Source: Schwartzia sp. (in: firmicutes) (lineage in GTDB: Bacteria > Bacillota > Negativicutes > Selenomonadales > Selenomonadaceae). Taken from it: DNA of 5,281 nt. Position numbers and translations under genes: made by a program. The stretch is taken from the NCBI GenBank assembly GCA_017939945.1, contig JAGAZS010000222.1:1-5281 (forward strand). Direction: 5' to 3'. Positions 1-5,169 of this stretch are shown here, piece after piece. The notes under the pieces are model-generated. The model was not told where the DNA came from and did not search any database. It saw nothing but the letters and a program-made list of their open reading frames with translations. Position 1 is the stretch's first letter, and each line of letters opens with the position of its first letter.

Positions 1-453
1 CCGCCGTTTCATGCCGCCGGACAACTTCCGCACGCCGTCGTTGATCACGCCGGAAAGCTCGACGTATTCCAAGAGCTCGGCGATGCGCGCCTCCCGCTCC
101 GCACGGTTCATGTGGTAAAGCCGCGCGTGCAGCTCAAGGTTCTCGCCGACCGTCAAATCTTGGTCGAAATTCAGATTCTGCGGCACGACGCCGATCATCT
201 GCTTGATCGCGAGGGCGTCGTCATCGTCGCCGACGCGCTTTCCGTCGTATAATATCTCACCTTCGGTGGGGCGCGTCAGCATCGTCAGCATTCGGATCGT
301 CGTGGTCTTGCCCGCGCCGTTCGGCCCGAGCAGCCCGAAAATCTCGCCGGTCTCGATGGTCAGCGAAAGACCGTCCACGGCGGTTTTTTCGGCGTTCTTG
401 TTTTGGGCGTTCTTATGGGGAAAAGTCTTTCGGAGGTTGCGAATCTCAATCAT
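1..453 (-). CDS. ABC-2 type exporter ATP-binding protein (NatA/DrrA/CcmA-like), C-terminus outside window
   Basis: This is the cytoplasmic ATPase subunit of an ABC exporter, which would power a membrane permease presumably encoded beyond the left edge. I translated the minus strand from the ATG at 453-451; 151 codons stay open to base 1. Visible motifs are Walker A GPNGAGKTT (residues 43-51), Q-loop PQ at 91-92, and the signature LSGGMKRR (144-151), which the window edge cuts just before Walker B. The LSGGMKRR form, 'FGLLGPNGAGKTTTIRML' and 'AVDGLSLTIETGEI' are typical of the ABC-2/NatA/DrrA group rather than of importer ATPases. The start is fixed by AGAGGAGG (complement of 463-470), 9 nt upstream. 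The ATG overlaps the stop of the preceding ATPase gene in an ATGA, so translation is probably coupled. Oddity: residues about 13-23 are a K/N/A-rich insert made of a repeated KNA(Q/E) unit. The substrate (drug, lipid, ion or metallophore) cannot be told from this subunit. Confidence 0.93.
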   Translation of the reverse strand, partial: MIEIRNLRKTFPHKNAQNKNAEKTAVDGLSLTIETGEIFGLLGPNGAGKTTTIRMLTMLTRPTEGEILYDGKRVGDDDDALAIKQMIGVVPQNLNFDQDLTVGENLELHARLYHMNRAEREARIAELLEYVELSGVINDGVRKLSGGMKRR

Positions 454-1256
454 GCGCGCCAGCCTCCTCTGTCTTCACCGACCAACGACACCGGCGACAG
501 CACGGAAATACCCTGCGAATTGACAAAAATATCCGCCTTGACGCCGAAAACCTCGGCCAGCATATCGACGGTCAGGATCTCCTTCGGCGTGCCGTGGGCA
601 AAAATGCCGTGGTTCTTGACGACTACGATCTCATCCGAGTATTGCAGCGCGTGGTTGATGTCGTGCAGCACCATCACGACGGTCATCTTGTAGTCGCGGT
701 TGATCTCGTCCACGATGTTCATGACTTCCAGCTGATGCCCGATATCGAGATACGTCGTCGGCTCGTCGAGCAGCAGGATTTGCGGCTGCTGCGCCAGCGC
801 CATCGCAATCCAAGCCCGCTGCCGCTCGCCGCCGGACAATACCGCCACGCGCCGATCTTTGAAGTCGTTCAAATGCGTGCGGTCGATCGCCCACTCCACC
901 GCCTCACGGTCCGCCTTCGGGTCGCTGGGACGGAGCCAGCTTCGATACGGGAACCGCCCGAAGTCCACAAGCTGCGCGACCGTGACGTCCGCGGGAGCCG
1001 TCGCGCCCTGCGGCAAAATCGCGAGCTTCTTGGAAAGCTCCTGCCGCCCCATCGCGCGCACGTCCTCGCCGTCGAGCAGCACCTGTCCGTCGTAATGCGT
1101 ATTGAGGCTCGACAACGCTTTGAGCAGCGTCGATTTGCCCGCGCCGTTCGGCCCGATGATCGAGGTGCGCTTGCCCTCGGAAAAGGCGACGTTCACATTC
1201 TTCAAGATTTCGTTGTTCTCGATTTTTACGCCGAGATTTTTCGTTTCCAGCACCAT
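450..1256 (-). CDS. FecE/BtuD/HmuV-type ABC importer ATP-binding protein
   Basis: This 268-residue cytoplasmic ATPase energises the FecCD-type permease encoded immediately upstream, for import of an iron-siderophore, heme or corrinoid. The nucleotide-binding domain is complete: Walker A GPNGAGKST (35-43), Q-loop LPQ (81-83), signature LSGGERQR (140-147), Walker B ILLLDEP (160-166), D-loop YLD (169-171) and switch histidine in VLHDINHA (H198). The LSGGERQRAWIAMALAQ and LLLDEPTTYLDIGHQ strings are characteristic of the iron-siderophore/B12 ATPase family, and the length is normal (about 250-275). The ATG at 1256-1254 is 1 bp after the permease stop. It is preceded by GAGGAGGG (complement of 1266-1273) with a 9-nt spacer, inside the permease's last codons. 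The stop overlaps the next gene's start (ATGA at 453-450). The family is certain; the substrate is not. Confidence 0.96.
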   Translation of the reverse strand: MVLETKNLGVKIENNEILKNVNVAFSEGKRTSIIGPNGAGKSTLLKALSSLNTHYDGQVLLDGEDVRAMGRQELSKKLAILPQGATAPADVTVAQLVDFGRFPYRSWLRPSDPKADREAVEWAIDRTHLNDFKDRRVAVLSGGERQRAWIAMALAQQPQILLLDEPTTYLDIGHQLEVMNIVDEINRDYKMTVVMVLHDINHALQYSDEIVVVKNHGIFAHGTPKEILTVDMLAEVFGVKADIFVNSQGISVLSPVSLVGEDRGGWRA

Positions 1257-1257
1257 A

Positions 1258-2262
1258 TCAGAGTTCCCTCCTCAACAAAAAGAGGAAGAACGGCGCGCCG
1301 AGTACCGCCATCAGGATGCCGACGGGAAGCTCCGTCGGCGCGAAGGCGGTGCGGGCGAAAGTGTCGCTGCCCATGACCACAGCCGCGCCGAGCAGCGCAG
1401 CCCCCGGCAGCAGGAAGCGATAGTCGGAGCCGATCATCAGCCGTGTGGCGTGCGGCACGATTAGGCCGACGAAGCCCAGGAGTCCGACGACGGAAACGGC
1501 GCTGGCGGCGAGCAGCGCGGCGAGAGCCGTCATCACCACGCGGGTCATTTCCACGTTCAGCCCGAGTCCTTTCGCGATCTCGTCGCCGAGCTGCAGGATG
1601 TTCAAATGCTTCGAGCCGAGGAACGCCAGCAGCGCCCCGGCAATCGCGTACGGCAAAATAATGAACACATGAGGCCAGCTTCGCGCCGCGAGGCCGCCCG
1701 CCATGAACATCAGCGCTCCATGCACTTTGTCGCTGTAGAAAATCATCATCGCCGAAATGCCCGCGCCGAGAAACGCGGACACCGCGACGCCCGCGAGGAT
1801 GATGCGGACGGGACGGATGCCGTTCTTCCAGGCGAGGATGTAAATGACGATTGCCGCGCCCATCGCGCCGACGAAAGCCACCGGCGTAATCAGATATTCA
1901 TGCCCCGGATAGACGAGCATCATCGTGATGCCGGCAAGACCGGCGCCCGACGATATGCCGATGATATGCGGATCGGCCAGCGGGTTTTTCATCACGGCCT
2001 GAAGGATCGCGCCGGACAATGCGAGATTGACGCCGACCAGCGCCGCGACAATCGTGCGGGGCAGTCGGATATTCATGATGATCTGCTGATGCGTTCCCGC
2101 GCCGGCGCCGAAAATCGACTGCCAGATCTCCTCCCGAGGAATCCGCACCGAGCCGAGCGTCACGCTGGCGACGAAAGCGATAACGACAAAAACGGCAAAC
2201 GCCGAGAGCACCAGCACGCGCCGCCCCGTCGAAATCCCCCCGCCGGGTGTTTTCTCTCCCAT
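1258..2262 (-). CDS. FecCD/BtuC-family ABC importer permease
   Basis: This 334-residue inner-membrane permease forms, as a homodimer with the adjacent ATPase, a type II ABC importer for an iron chelate, heme or vitamin B12-like cargo. Family landmarks are RLPRT (66-70), SGAILQ (83-88), NPLADPHIIG (93-102), the ATPase-contacting LQLGDEIAKGLG (223-234), GFVGLIVPHATR (263-274), PTELPVG (309-315) and GAPFFLFLL (322-330). The first hydrophobic segment is at about 16-36, and the hydrophobic pattern fits the usual ten membrane helices. The length matches the family (about 330-350). The ATG at 2262-2260 is preceded by AAGGGGTG (complement of 2268-2275). It is the first gene of the minus-strand operon, about 58 nt downstream of the predicted transcription start. 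No periplasmic or lipoprotein binding-protein gene precedes it, so the partner must be further downstream (outside the window) or elsewhere. The short leader has no room for a cobalamin riboswitch (about 200 nt), which mildly favours iron or heme over B12. Confidence 0.95.
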   Translation of the reverse strand: MGEKTPGGGISTGRRVLVLSAFAVFVVIAFVASVTLGSVRIPREEIWQSIFGAGAGTHQQIIMNIRLPRTIVAALVGVNLALSGAILQAVMKNPLADPHIIGISSGAGLAGITMMLVYPGHEYLITPVAFVGAMGAAIVIYILAWKNGIRPVRIILAGVAVSAFLGAGISAMMIFYSDKVHGALMFMAGGLAARSWPHVFIILPYAIAGALLAFLGSKHLNILQLGDEIAKGLGLNVEMTRVVMTALAALLAASAVSVVGLLGFVGLIVPHATRLMIGSDYRFLLPGAALLGAAVVMGSDTFARTAFAPTELPVGILMAVLGAPFFLFLLRREL

Positions 2263-2327
2263 AATCTCACCCCTTGATCGAATAGGTCATACTGAAGAAT
2301 AAAATGAAAAGTTCCAAGATTAACTTC

Positions 2328-2357
2328 ATTATAACGCTTTAGTTCATATTTTGTCGA
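2328..2357 (-). promoter_or_regulatory. Predicted sigma-70-type promoter of the transporter operon
   Basis: On the minus strand, the -35 TCGACA (complement of 2352-2357, 5/6 consensus) is followed by an 18-bp spacer and a perfect -10 TATAAT (complement of 2328-2333). Transcription would start near 2321, giving a leader of about 58 nt before the permease ATG at 2262. The -35 lies wholly inside the left palindrome (2349-2366), so a protein bound there should block RNA polymerase. Confidence 0.75.
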
Positions 2358-2367
2358 TAGACAAAAA
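2331..2367. repeat. 37-bp direct repeat, left copy
   Basis: This is the left member of a direct repeat pair (other copy 2404-2440, offset exactly 73 bp, close to seven helical turns). Both copies begin ATAACGC, differ at 3 of the next 4 bases (TTTA here, AGTT in the other), and then share 26 identical bases that start GTTCATA and end GACAAAAA. Only this copy carries the ATTATA just before and into the repeat that forms the transporter operon's -10 box on the minus strand. The pair looks like a duplicated operator module. Confidence 0.9.
2349..2366. promoter_or_regulatory. 18-bp palindromic operator, left copy (over transporter -35)
   Basis: The sequence TTTTGTC-GATA-GACAAAA is a perfect inverted repeat with 7-bp arms and a 4-bp centre. 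It covers the -35 element of the minus-strand promoter, the typical place for a repressor site. It does not match the classic 19-bp Fur consensus (GATAATGATAATCATTATC). The next-door importer makes a metal- or heme-responsive repressor (Fur- or DtxR/MntR-like) plausible, but the regulator's identity is inference. Confidence 0.75.
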
Positions 2368-2386
2368 TTTCTTCTGTCAGCGTTTC

Positions 2387-2403
2387 GACGAGGTTTCCTC
2401 GTC
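2387..2403. repeat. 17-bp inverted repeat midway between the two operators
   Basis: GACGAGG-TTT-CCTCGTC has perfect 7-bp arms around a 3-bp centre. Its centre (2395) is within 1 bp of the midpoint (2394) between the two TTTTGTC palindromes. It is not followed by a T-run, so it is not a standard terminator, and by the predicted starts it is not transcribed from either promoter. It may be a site for a second DNA-binding protein, or chance. Confidence 0.6.
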
Positions 2404-2440
2404 ATAACGCAGTTGTTCATATTTTGTCGATAGACAAAAA
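2404..2440. repeat. 37-bp direct repeat, right copy
   Basis: This is the right member of the pair described at 2331-2367. Its last 26 bases are identical to the left copy, and its first 7 (ATAACGC) are also shared. Here the sequence on the left gives only TATGAC on the minus strand, not a good -10. The functional -10 for this copy lies to its right, serving the chemoreceptor gene. Confidence 0.9.
2422..2439. promoter_or_regulatory. 18-bp palindromic operator, right copy (over chemoreceptor -35)
   Basis: This is identical to the left palindrome: TTTTGTC-GATA-GACAAAA. It overlaps the -35 hexamer (2431-2436) of the plus-strand promoter. The same regulator should therefore occlude both divergent promoters, putting the chemoreceptor and the importer under common control. 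Confidence 0.75.
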
Positions 2441-2460
2441 CTGAACAATTAGGTTATAAT
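2431..2460 (+). promoter_or_regulatory. Predicted sigma-70-type promoter of the chemoreceptor gene
   Basis: The -35 TAGACA (2431-2436, 5/6 consensus) is followed by an 18-bp spacer and a perfect -10 TATAAT (2455-2460). Transcription would start near 2467, leaving a leader of about 33 nt before the ATG at 2500. The architecture (5/6 -35, 18-bp spacer, perfect -10, -35 inside a palindrome) mirrors the divergent transporter promoter. Motility genes often use sigma-28 instead; this promoter looks like a housekeeping one. Confidence 0.75.
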
Positions 2461-2499
2461 ATACACGAAAGTATCCTATTGCCACGAGGTGAACCATTT

Positions 2500-4554
2500 A
2501 TGAATCTGTTTTCCCGAAGTATCCGATTCCTTTTCATTTGCAGCGTCGTCGTTCTTTCGACAGTTCTCCTGGGACTTTTGGCGTTCATCAACGCGTACCA
2601 GCTTTCCGAGAACATGGAGACCGAACTGAAAGCGATGCTGACCGCCAAGAGCGGCGAGATTTCCGAGAAATTCGACAAGCGGCTCACACAGGTCTCCGGA
2701 AAGACCAAGTCGCTGGCGCTCAACATCAGCGCGATGCAGACATACGACATGAATCTCGCCGGACGGTTCATCACTGCGCTGGTGCAGTCCGACGAAGCGA
2801 TCTTCGGCAGCGGTCTTTGGTTTGCGCCGAACGCCTATCCGGGGCAGAAATGGTTCGGCCCATATTATTCCAAAGACGGCGACAAGGTGTCCATGACGAT
2901 GGACTACAGCAACGAAGCCTACAATTATCCGCAGTTCGCATGGTACAAGGCGAGCATCCAGGGCGGCAAGGAAGTCTTTTGGGACGAGCCGGCCTATGAC
3001 GATGTGAGCAAGACCTCGATGCTGACCAGCTCCGCGCCGATCATGCGGGACGGCAAGCCAGTCGGCGTCGTGACCGTGGACATCGGCATGAAAGAGCTGG
3101 AGTACTATATCCAAAACATCAAGATCGGCGAAAGCGGCTATGCGTTCCTGCTGACGCAGACGGGGCAGTTCGTCGCGTCCAAGAACGCCGACCAGAACCT
3201 CAAGGTGAAAATCCAGGACAGCCCGGACGCGAAAGTCGCGGCCTTCGGCAAGGGGCTTGACGCGAACGCCGCCAAATCCGCGCTGTACGTTACCGACGCT
3301 TTCGGCGAGGAAAGCTATGTGATGGTCACGCCGATCGGCAGCAGCCACCTGCGCCTCGTCCTCGTCGCGCCGAAGTCCGATTACATGGGACCGATTCATC
3401 AGGCCATCAAATTGAGCGTCGGCATGTCCGTCGCCGTCATCCTGCTCCTTTGCGCTGCGCTTTGGATCATTTTCCAGAAGCGCATCGGTGGTCCGATCAC
3501 CGCGCTCGTCGAAGATTCGCAGCGCATCGCGAACGGCGACCTGACGACGGAAATCATCGTGGAGCACGAAGACGAGATCGGCCAGCTTGCGATCGCCATG
3601 CTCAAGATGCGGGACGGCATCAAGGGCGTCATCCGAAAGATTGCCGACGGCGCGCAGCAAATGGCGGCGTCTTCCGAAGAGCTGACCGCCAGCTCCGCGC
3701 AGACGGCCGAAGCTGCCACGCAGGTGGCGCAATCCGTCACCACGGCTTCCGACGCCGTGGAAAAACAGCAGTCAAGCATCGCGGACAGCTCGTCGAGCAT
3801 CGGCACGGTTTCCGCCACACTGGAGGAAATCCAGGCGGAGTCCCACGAGGCGTCGAACAACGCGCAAAACGTCAGCGAAGCGGCGACGCGCGGCGGCGAG
3901 GCCGTCGTCGGCGCGGTGGAGCAAATCAAGAGCGTCGAAACGACGGTGGAAAGTTCCGCCGCCATCGTGGACAAGCTGGGCGAACGCTCCAAAGAAATCG
4001 GGCAGATCGTGGAAAGCATTTCCGCCATCGCCGACCAGACAAACCTCCTCGCGCTGAACGCGGCCATCGAGGCGGCGCGCGCGGGCGAAGCGGGCCGCGG
4101 ATTCTCCGTGGTCGCTGAGGAAGTGCGCAAGCTTGCCGAGCAGAGCGGCGAAGCGGCGCAGAACATTTCAAACCTGATCGCGGGCATCCAGTCCGACACC
4201 GACAGCGCCGTAAGAGCCATGAAGGAAGGCCGTGAAAAAGTCACGACGGGCGCGAAGGCGGTCGAAAGCCTTTCCGATACCTTCGACAACATCACGAAGG
4301 ACGTTATGCGTATCACCACCGAAATTATGAACATCGCCGCGAGCGTCAAAGGCGTATCCGAAAGCTCCCAGACCATCGCGGCGGGTATCGCCGAGGTCGA
4401 CCAGCAGGGCAAGCAGGTCTCCGACGAAATGCAGAGCGTATCGGCGGCCACGCAGCAGCAATCCGCCTCCGCCCAGGAAATCGCCTCCGCCAGCGACTCC
4501 CTCGCGCATTTAGCGCAGGAGCTGCAGGAAACACTGGCACAGTTCAAGTTCTGA
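2500..4554 (+). CDS. Methyl-accepting chemotaxis protein with double-Cache-like sensor domain
   Basis: This 684-residue transmembrane chemoreceptor senses an extracytoplasmic ligand and controls CheA through CheW. From the N-terminus: signal-anchor helix at about 10-33; extracytoplasmic sensor at about 35-300 with dCache-like landmarks (WYK 148-150, W161 and DEPAYDD 162-168, VGVVTVDIG 188-196, then a membrane-proximal half with GESGYAFLLTQTGQFVAS); second TM at about 305-325; HAMP at about 326-380 (GGPI 330-333, DEIGQL 358-363). The coiled-coil signalling domain has its conserved hairpin tip around DQTNLLALNAAIEAARAGE (512-530), followed by GRGFSVVAEEVRKLAEQS. The start is the ATG at 2500, set by GAGGTGA (2486-2492) with a 7-nt spacer; an upstream in-frame TTG at 2479 is less likely. 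The protein ends ETLAQFKF with no CheR-binding pentapeptide, as is common in this receptor type. The Arg expected two residues before WY in amino-acid-binding dCache receptors is Phe here, so the ligand is probably not a plain amino acid. The divergent importer and shared operator suggest a related ligand (inference). Confidence 0.95.
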   Translation: MNLFSRSIRFLFICSVVVLSTVLLGLLAFINAYQLSENMETELKAMLTAKSGEISEKFDKRLTQVSGKTKSLALNISAMQTYDMNLAGRFITALVQSDEAIFGSGLWFAPNAYPGQKWFGPYYSKDGDKVSMTMDYSNEAYNYPQFAWYKASIQGGKEVFWDEPAYDDVSKTSMLTSSAPIMRDGKPVGVVTVDIGMKELEYYIQNIKIGESGYAFLLTQTGQFVASKNADQNLKVKIQDSPDAKVAAFGKGLDANAAKSALYVTDAFGEESYVMVTPIGSSHLRLVLVAPKSDYMGPIHQAIKLSVGMSVAVILLLCAALWIIFQKRIGGPITALVEDSQRIANGDLTTEIIVEHEDEIGQLAIAMLKMRDGIKGVIRKIADGAQQMAASSEELTASSAQTAEAATQVAQSVTTASDAVEKQQSSIADSSSSIGTVSATLEEIQAESHEASNNAQNVSEAATRGGEAVVGAVEQIKSVETTVESSAAIVDKLGERSKEIGQIVESISAIADQTNLLALNAAIEAARAGEAGRGFSVVAEEVRKLAEQSGEAAQNISNLIAGIQSDTDSAVRAMKEGREKVTTGAKAVESLSDTFDNITKDVMRITTEIMNIAASVKGVSESSQTIAAGIAEVDQQGKQVSDEMQSVSAATQQQSASAQEIASASDSLAHLAQELQETLAQFKF

Positions 4555-4576
4555 TATGATAATTCGTGTATGAAAT

Positions 4577-4620
4577 GAGGACTGACACAGGAATTTTTAT
4601 CCTAGGTCAGTCCTCTTTTT
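4577..4620 (+). terminator. Intrinsic (Rho-independent) terminator of the chemoreceptor gene
   Basis: GAGGACTGAC (4577-4586) pairs perfectly with GTCAGTCCTC (4606-4615). A 2x2 internal mismatch is followed by an inner AGGA/TCCT stem (4589-4592 with 4600-4603) and a 7-nt loop. The hairpin runs straight into TTTTT (4616-4620). It lies 22 bp after the chemoreceptor stop and separates that transcript from the accessory genes to the right. Confidence 0.92.
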
Positions 4621-4687
4621 CGTCAACAAAGGATTTTTCCCGCCGACGTCGAAAATAACAAAAGAATATACATCACGGAGGCACGCC

Positions 4688-4759
4688 ATGAACGCGGAGC
4701 AACTGAAAAACAGCATATTGCAGCGCGCATTTGTTTCGCTGTATCAACTATCAGCTTGA
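4688..4759 (+). pseudogene. Possible N-terminal remnant of a type I restriction specificity subunit (HsdS)
   Basis: A 23-codon ORF starts at ATG 4688 with a good ribosome site (GGAGG 4677-4681, 6-nt spacer) and stops at TGA 4757-4759. Its first 14 residues, MNAEQLKNSILQRA, closely resemble the opening of many HsdS proteins as I remember them, where the text continues roughly 'xxGKLVPQ'. Here it switches to FVSLYQLSA and ends, so similarity breaks near 4730. No other frame downstream restores an HsdS-like sequence before the toxin gene. I read this as the stub of a deleted specificity gene whose 3' part was lost or replaced when the toxin-antitoxin segment arrived. The alternative is a genuine short peptide or chance similarity. 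The family assignment is from memory of the motif. Confidence 0.42.
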
Positions 4760-4784
4760 AAATATGTTTAATATAACATATAAT
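4756..4784 (+). promoter_or_regulatory. Consensus promoter of the toxin-antitoxin operon
   Basis: TTGAAA (4756-4761) is followed by a 17-bp spacer and a perfect TATAAT (4779-4784). The AT-rich stretch 4760-4787 could also hold the antitoxin's autoregulatory operator, but I see no clean palindrome. The -35 overlaps the stop codon of the HsdS-like stub. The toxin gene's ribosome site GGAGGG (4788-4793) follows at once, so the predicted start leaves a very short leader, with the start point near the ribosome site itself. Confidence 0.65.
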
Positions 4785-4797
4785 AACGGAGGGCCTT

Positions 4798-5169
4798 ATG
4801 TTTAACGCCGAGTTTTACACAAAAGAGAACGGGGAAAAACCCGCGCGCGATTTCATTGAATCATTTGGCGAAAAAGTACACGCTAAATTTCTTCGAAGTA
4901 TTGATTTGTTGGAAACAAACGGGACTTTTCTTCGTCTCCCGCCTTCGGCAGAATTGCAGGATGGTATTTTTGAATTAAGGGTGCAGGAAACGGGAAATAT
5001 TTATCGTGTGTTATATTTCTTTTATATTGGGAAAAGAATTATTTTGACCCATGGCTTTGTAAAGAAAACGCAAAAAACGCCGCCGAACGAAATAAAACGC
5101 GCAAAACAATACAGGGAAAACTTCCTGGCGAATGAAGGGAAACGAAAGGAGCGAAAAGGAAATGAGTGA
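4798..5169 (+). CDS. higB: HigB-like type II toxin (RelE/ParE superfamily, phage Gp49-like family)
   Basis: This 123-residue protein belongs to the Gp49-like/HigB group of toxins, which are typically ribosome-dependent mRNA endonucleases neutralised by a HigA antitoxin. Family landmarks are the N-terminal EKPARDFIESF (13-23), DGIFELRV (55-62, with R61 in the usual basic position), YRVLYFFY (69-76), IILTHGFVKKTQKTP (81-95) and the closing helix EIKRAKQYRENF (98-109). The length fits the family (about 105-125), with a short K/E-rich tail. The start ATG 4798 has GGAGGG (4788-4793) 4 nt upstream. The stop overlaps the antitoxin start by 8 bp, the toxin-first order typical of higBA. Codons are visibly richer in A and T than in the transporter and chemoreceptor genes, consistent with horizontal acquisition. 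No inactivating change is evident. Confidence 0.88.
   Translation: MFNAEFYTKENGEKPARDFIESFGEKVHAKFLRSIDLLETNGTFLRLPPSAELQDGIFELRVQETGNIYRVLYFFYIGKRIILTHGFVKKTQKTPPNEIKRAKQYRENFLANEGKRKERKGNE

Noticed and set aside
594..1376. Plus-strand open frame of 260 codons opposite the importer ATPase
   Set aside because: Its His/Arg-rich translation is the complement of a well-supported ATPase gene with all catalytic motifs.
2263..2321. A cobalamin or other riboswitch in the transporter leader
   Set aside because: The predicted leader is only about 58 nt, too short for a cobalamin riboswitch, and shows only a weak 5-bp AAGTT/AACTT pairing.
2160..2420. Minus-strand open frame of 86 codons crossing the divergent promoter region
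   Set aside because: It runs through both the predicted transporter promoter and the permease start in another frame. It has no homology I recognise and begins upstream of the promoter.
2331..2440. A CRISPR array or insertion-sequence ends
   Set aside because: There are only two repeat copies, each fitted to a promoter, with no further units and no transposase. Operator duplication explains them better.
2479..2499. An upstream in-frame TTG start that would lengthen the chemoreceptor by 7 residues
   Set aside because: The ATG at 2500 has a strong GAGGTGA site at 7-nt spacing. The TTG has no good ribosome site, and the added residues would lie over that site.
2476..3732. Long minus-strand open frame (418 codons) opposite the chemoreceptor
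   Set aside because: It is a shadow of a GC-rich real gene: no recognisable domain, no ribosome site, and the plus strand encodes clear chemoreceptor motifs throughout.
3399..4547. Minus-strand open frame of 382 codons opposite the signalling domain
   Set aside because: Its Ser/Ala/Cys-rich low-complexity translation is typical of the antisense of a receptor coiled coil; it has no domain.
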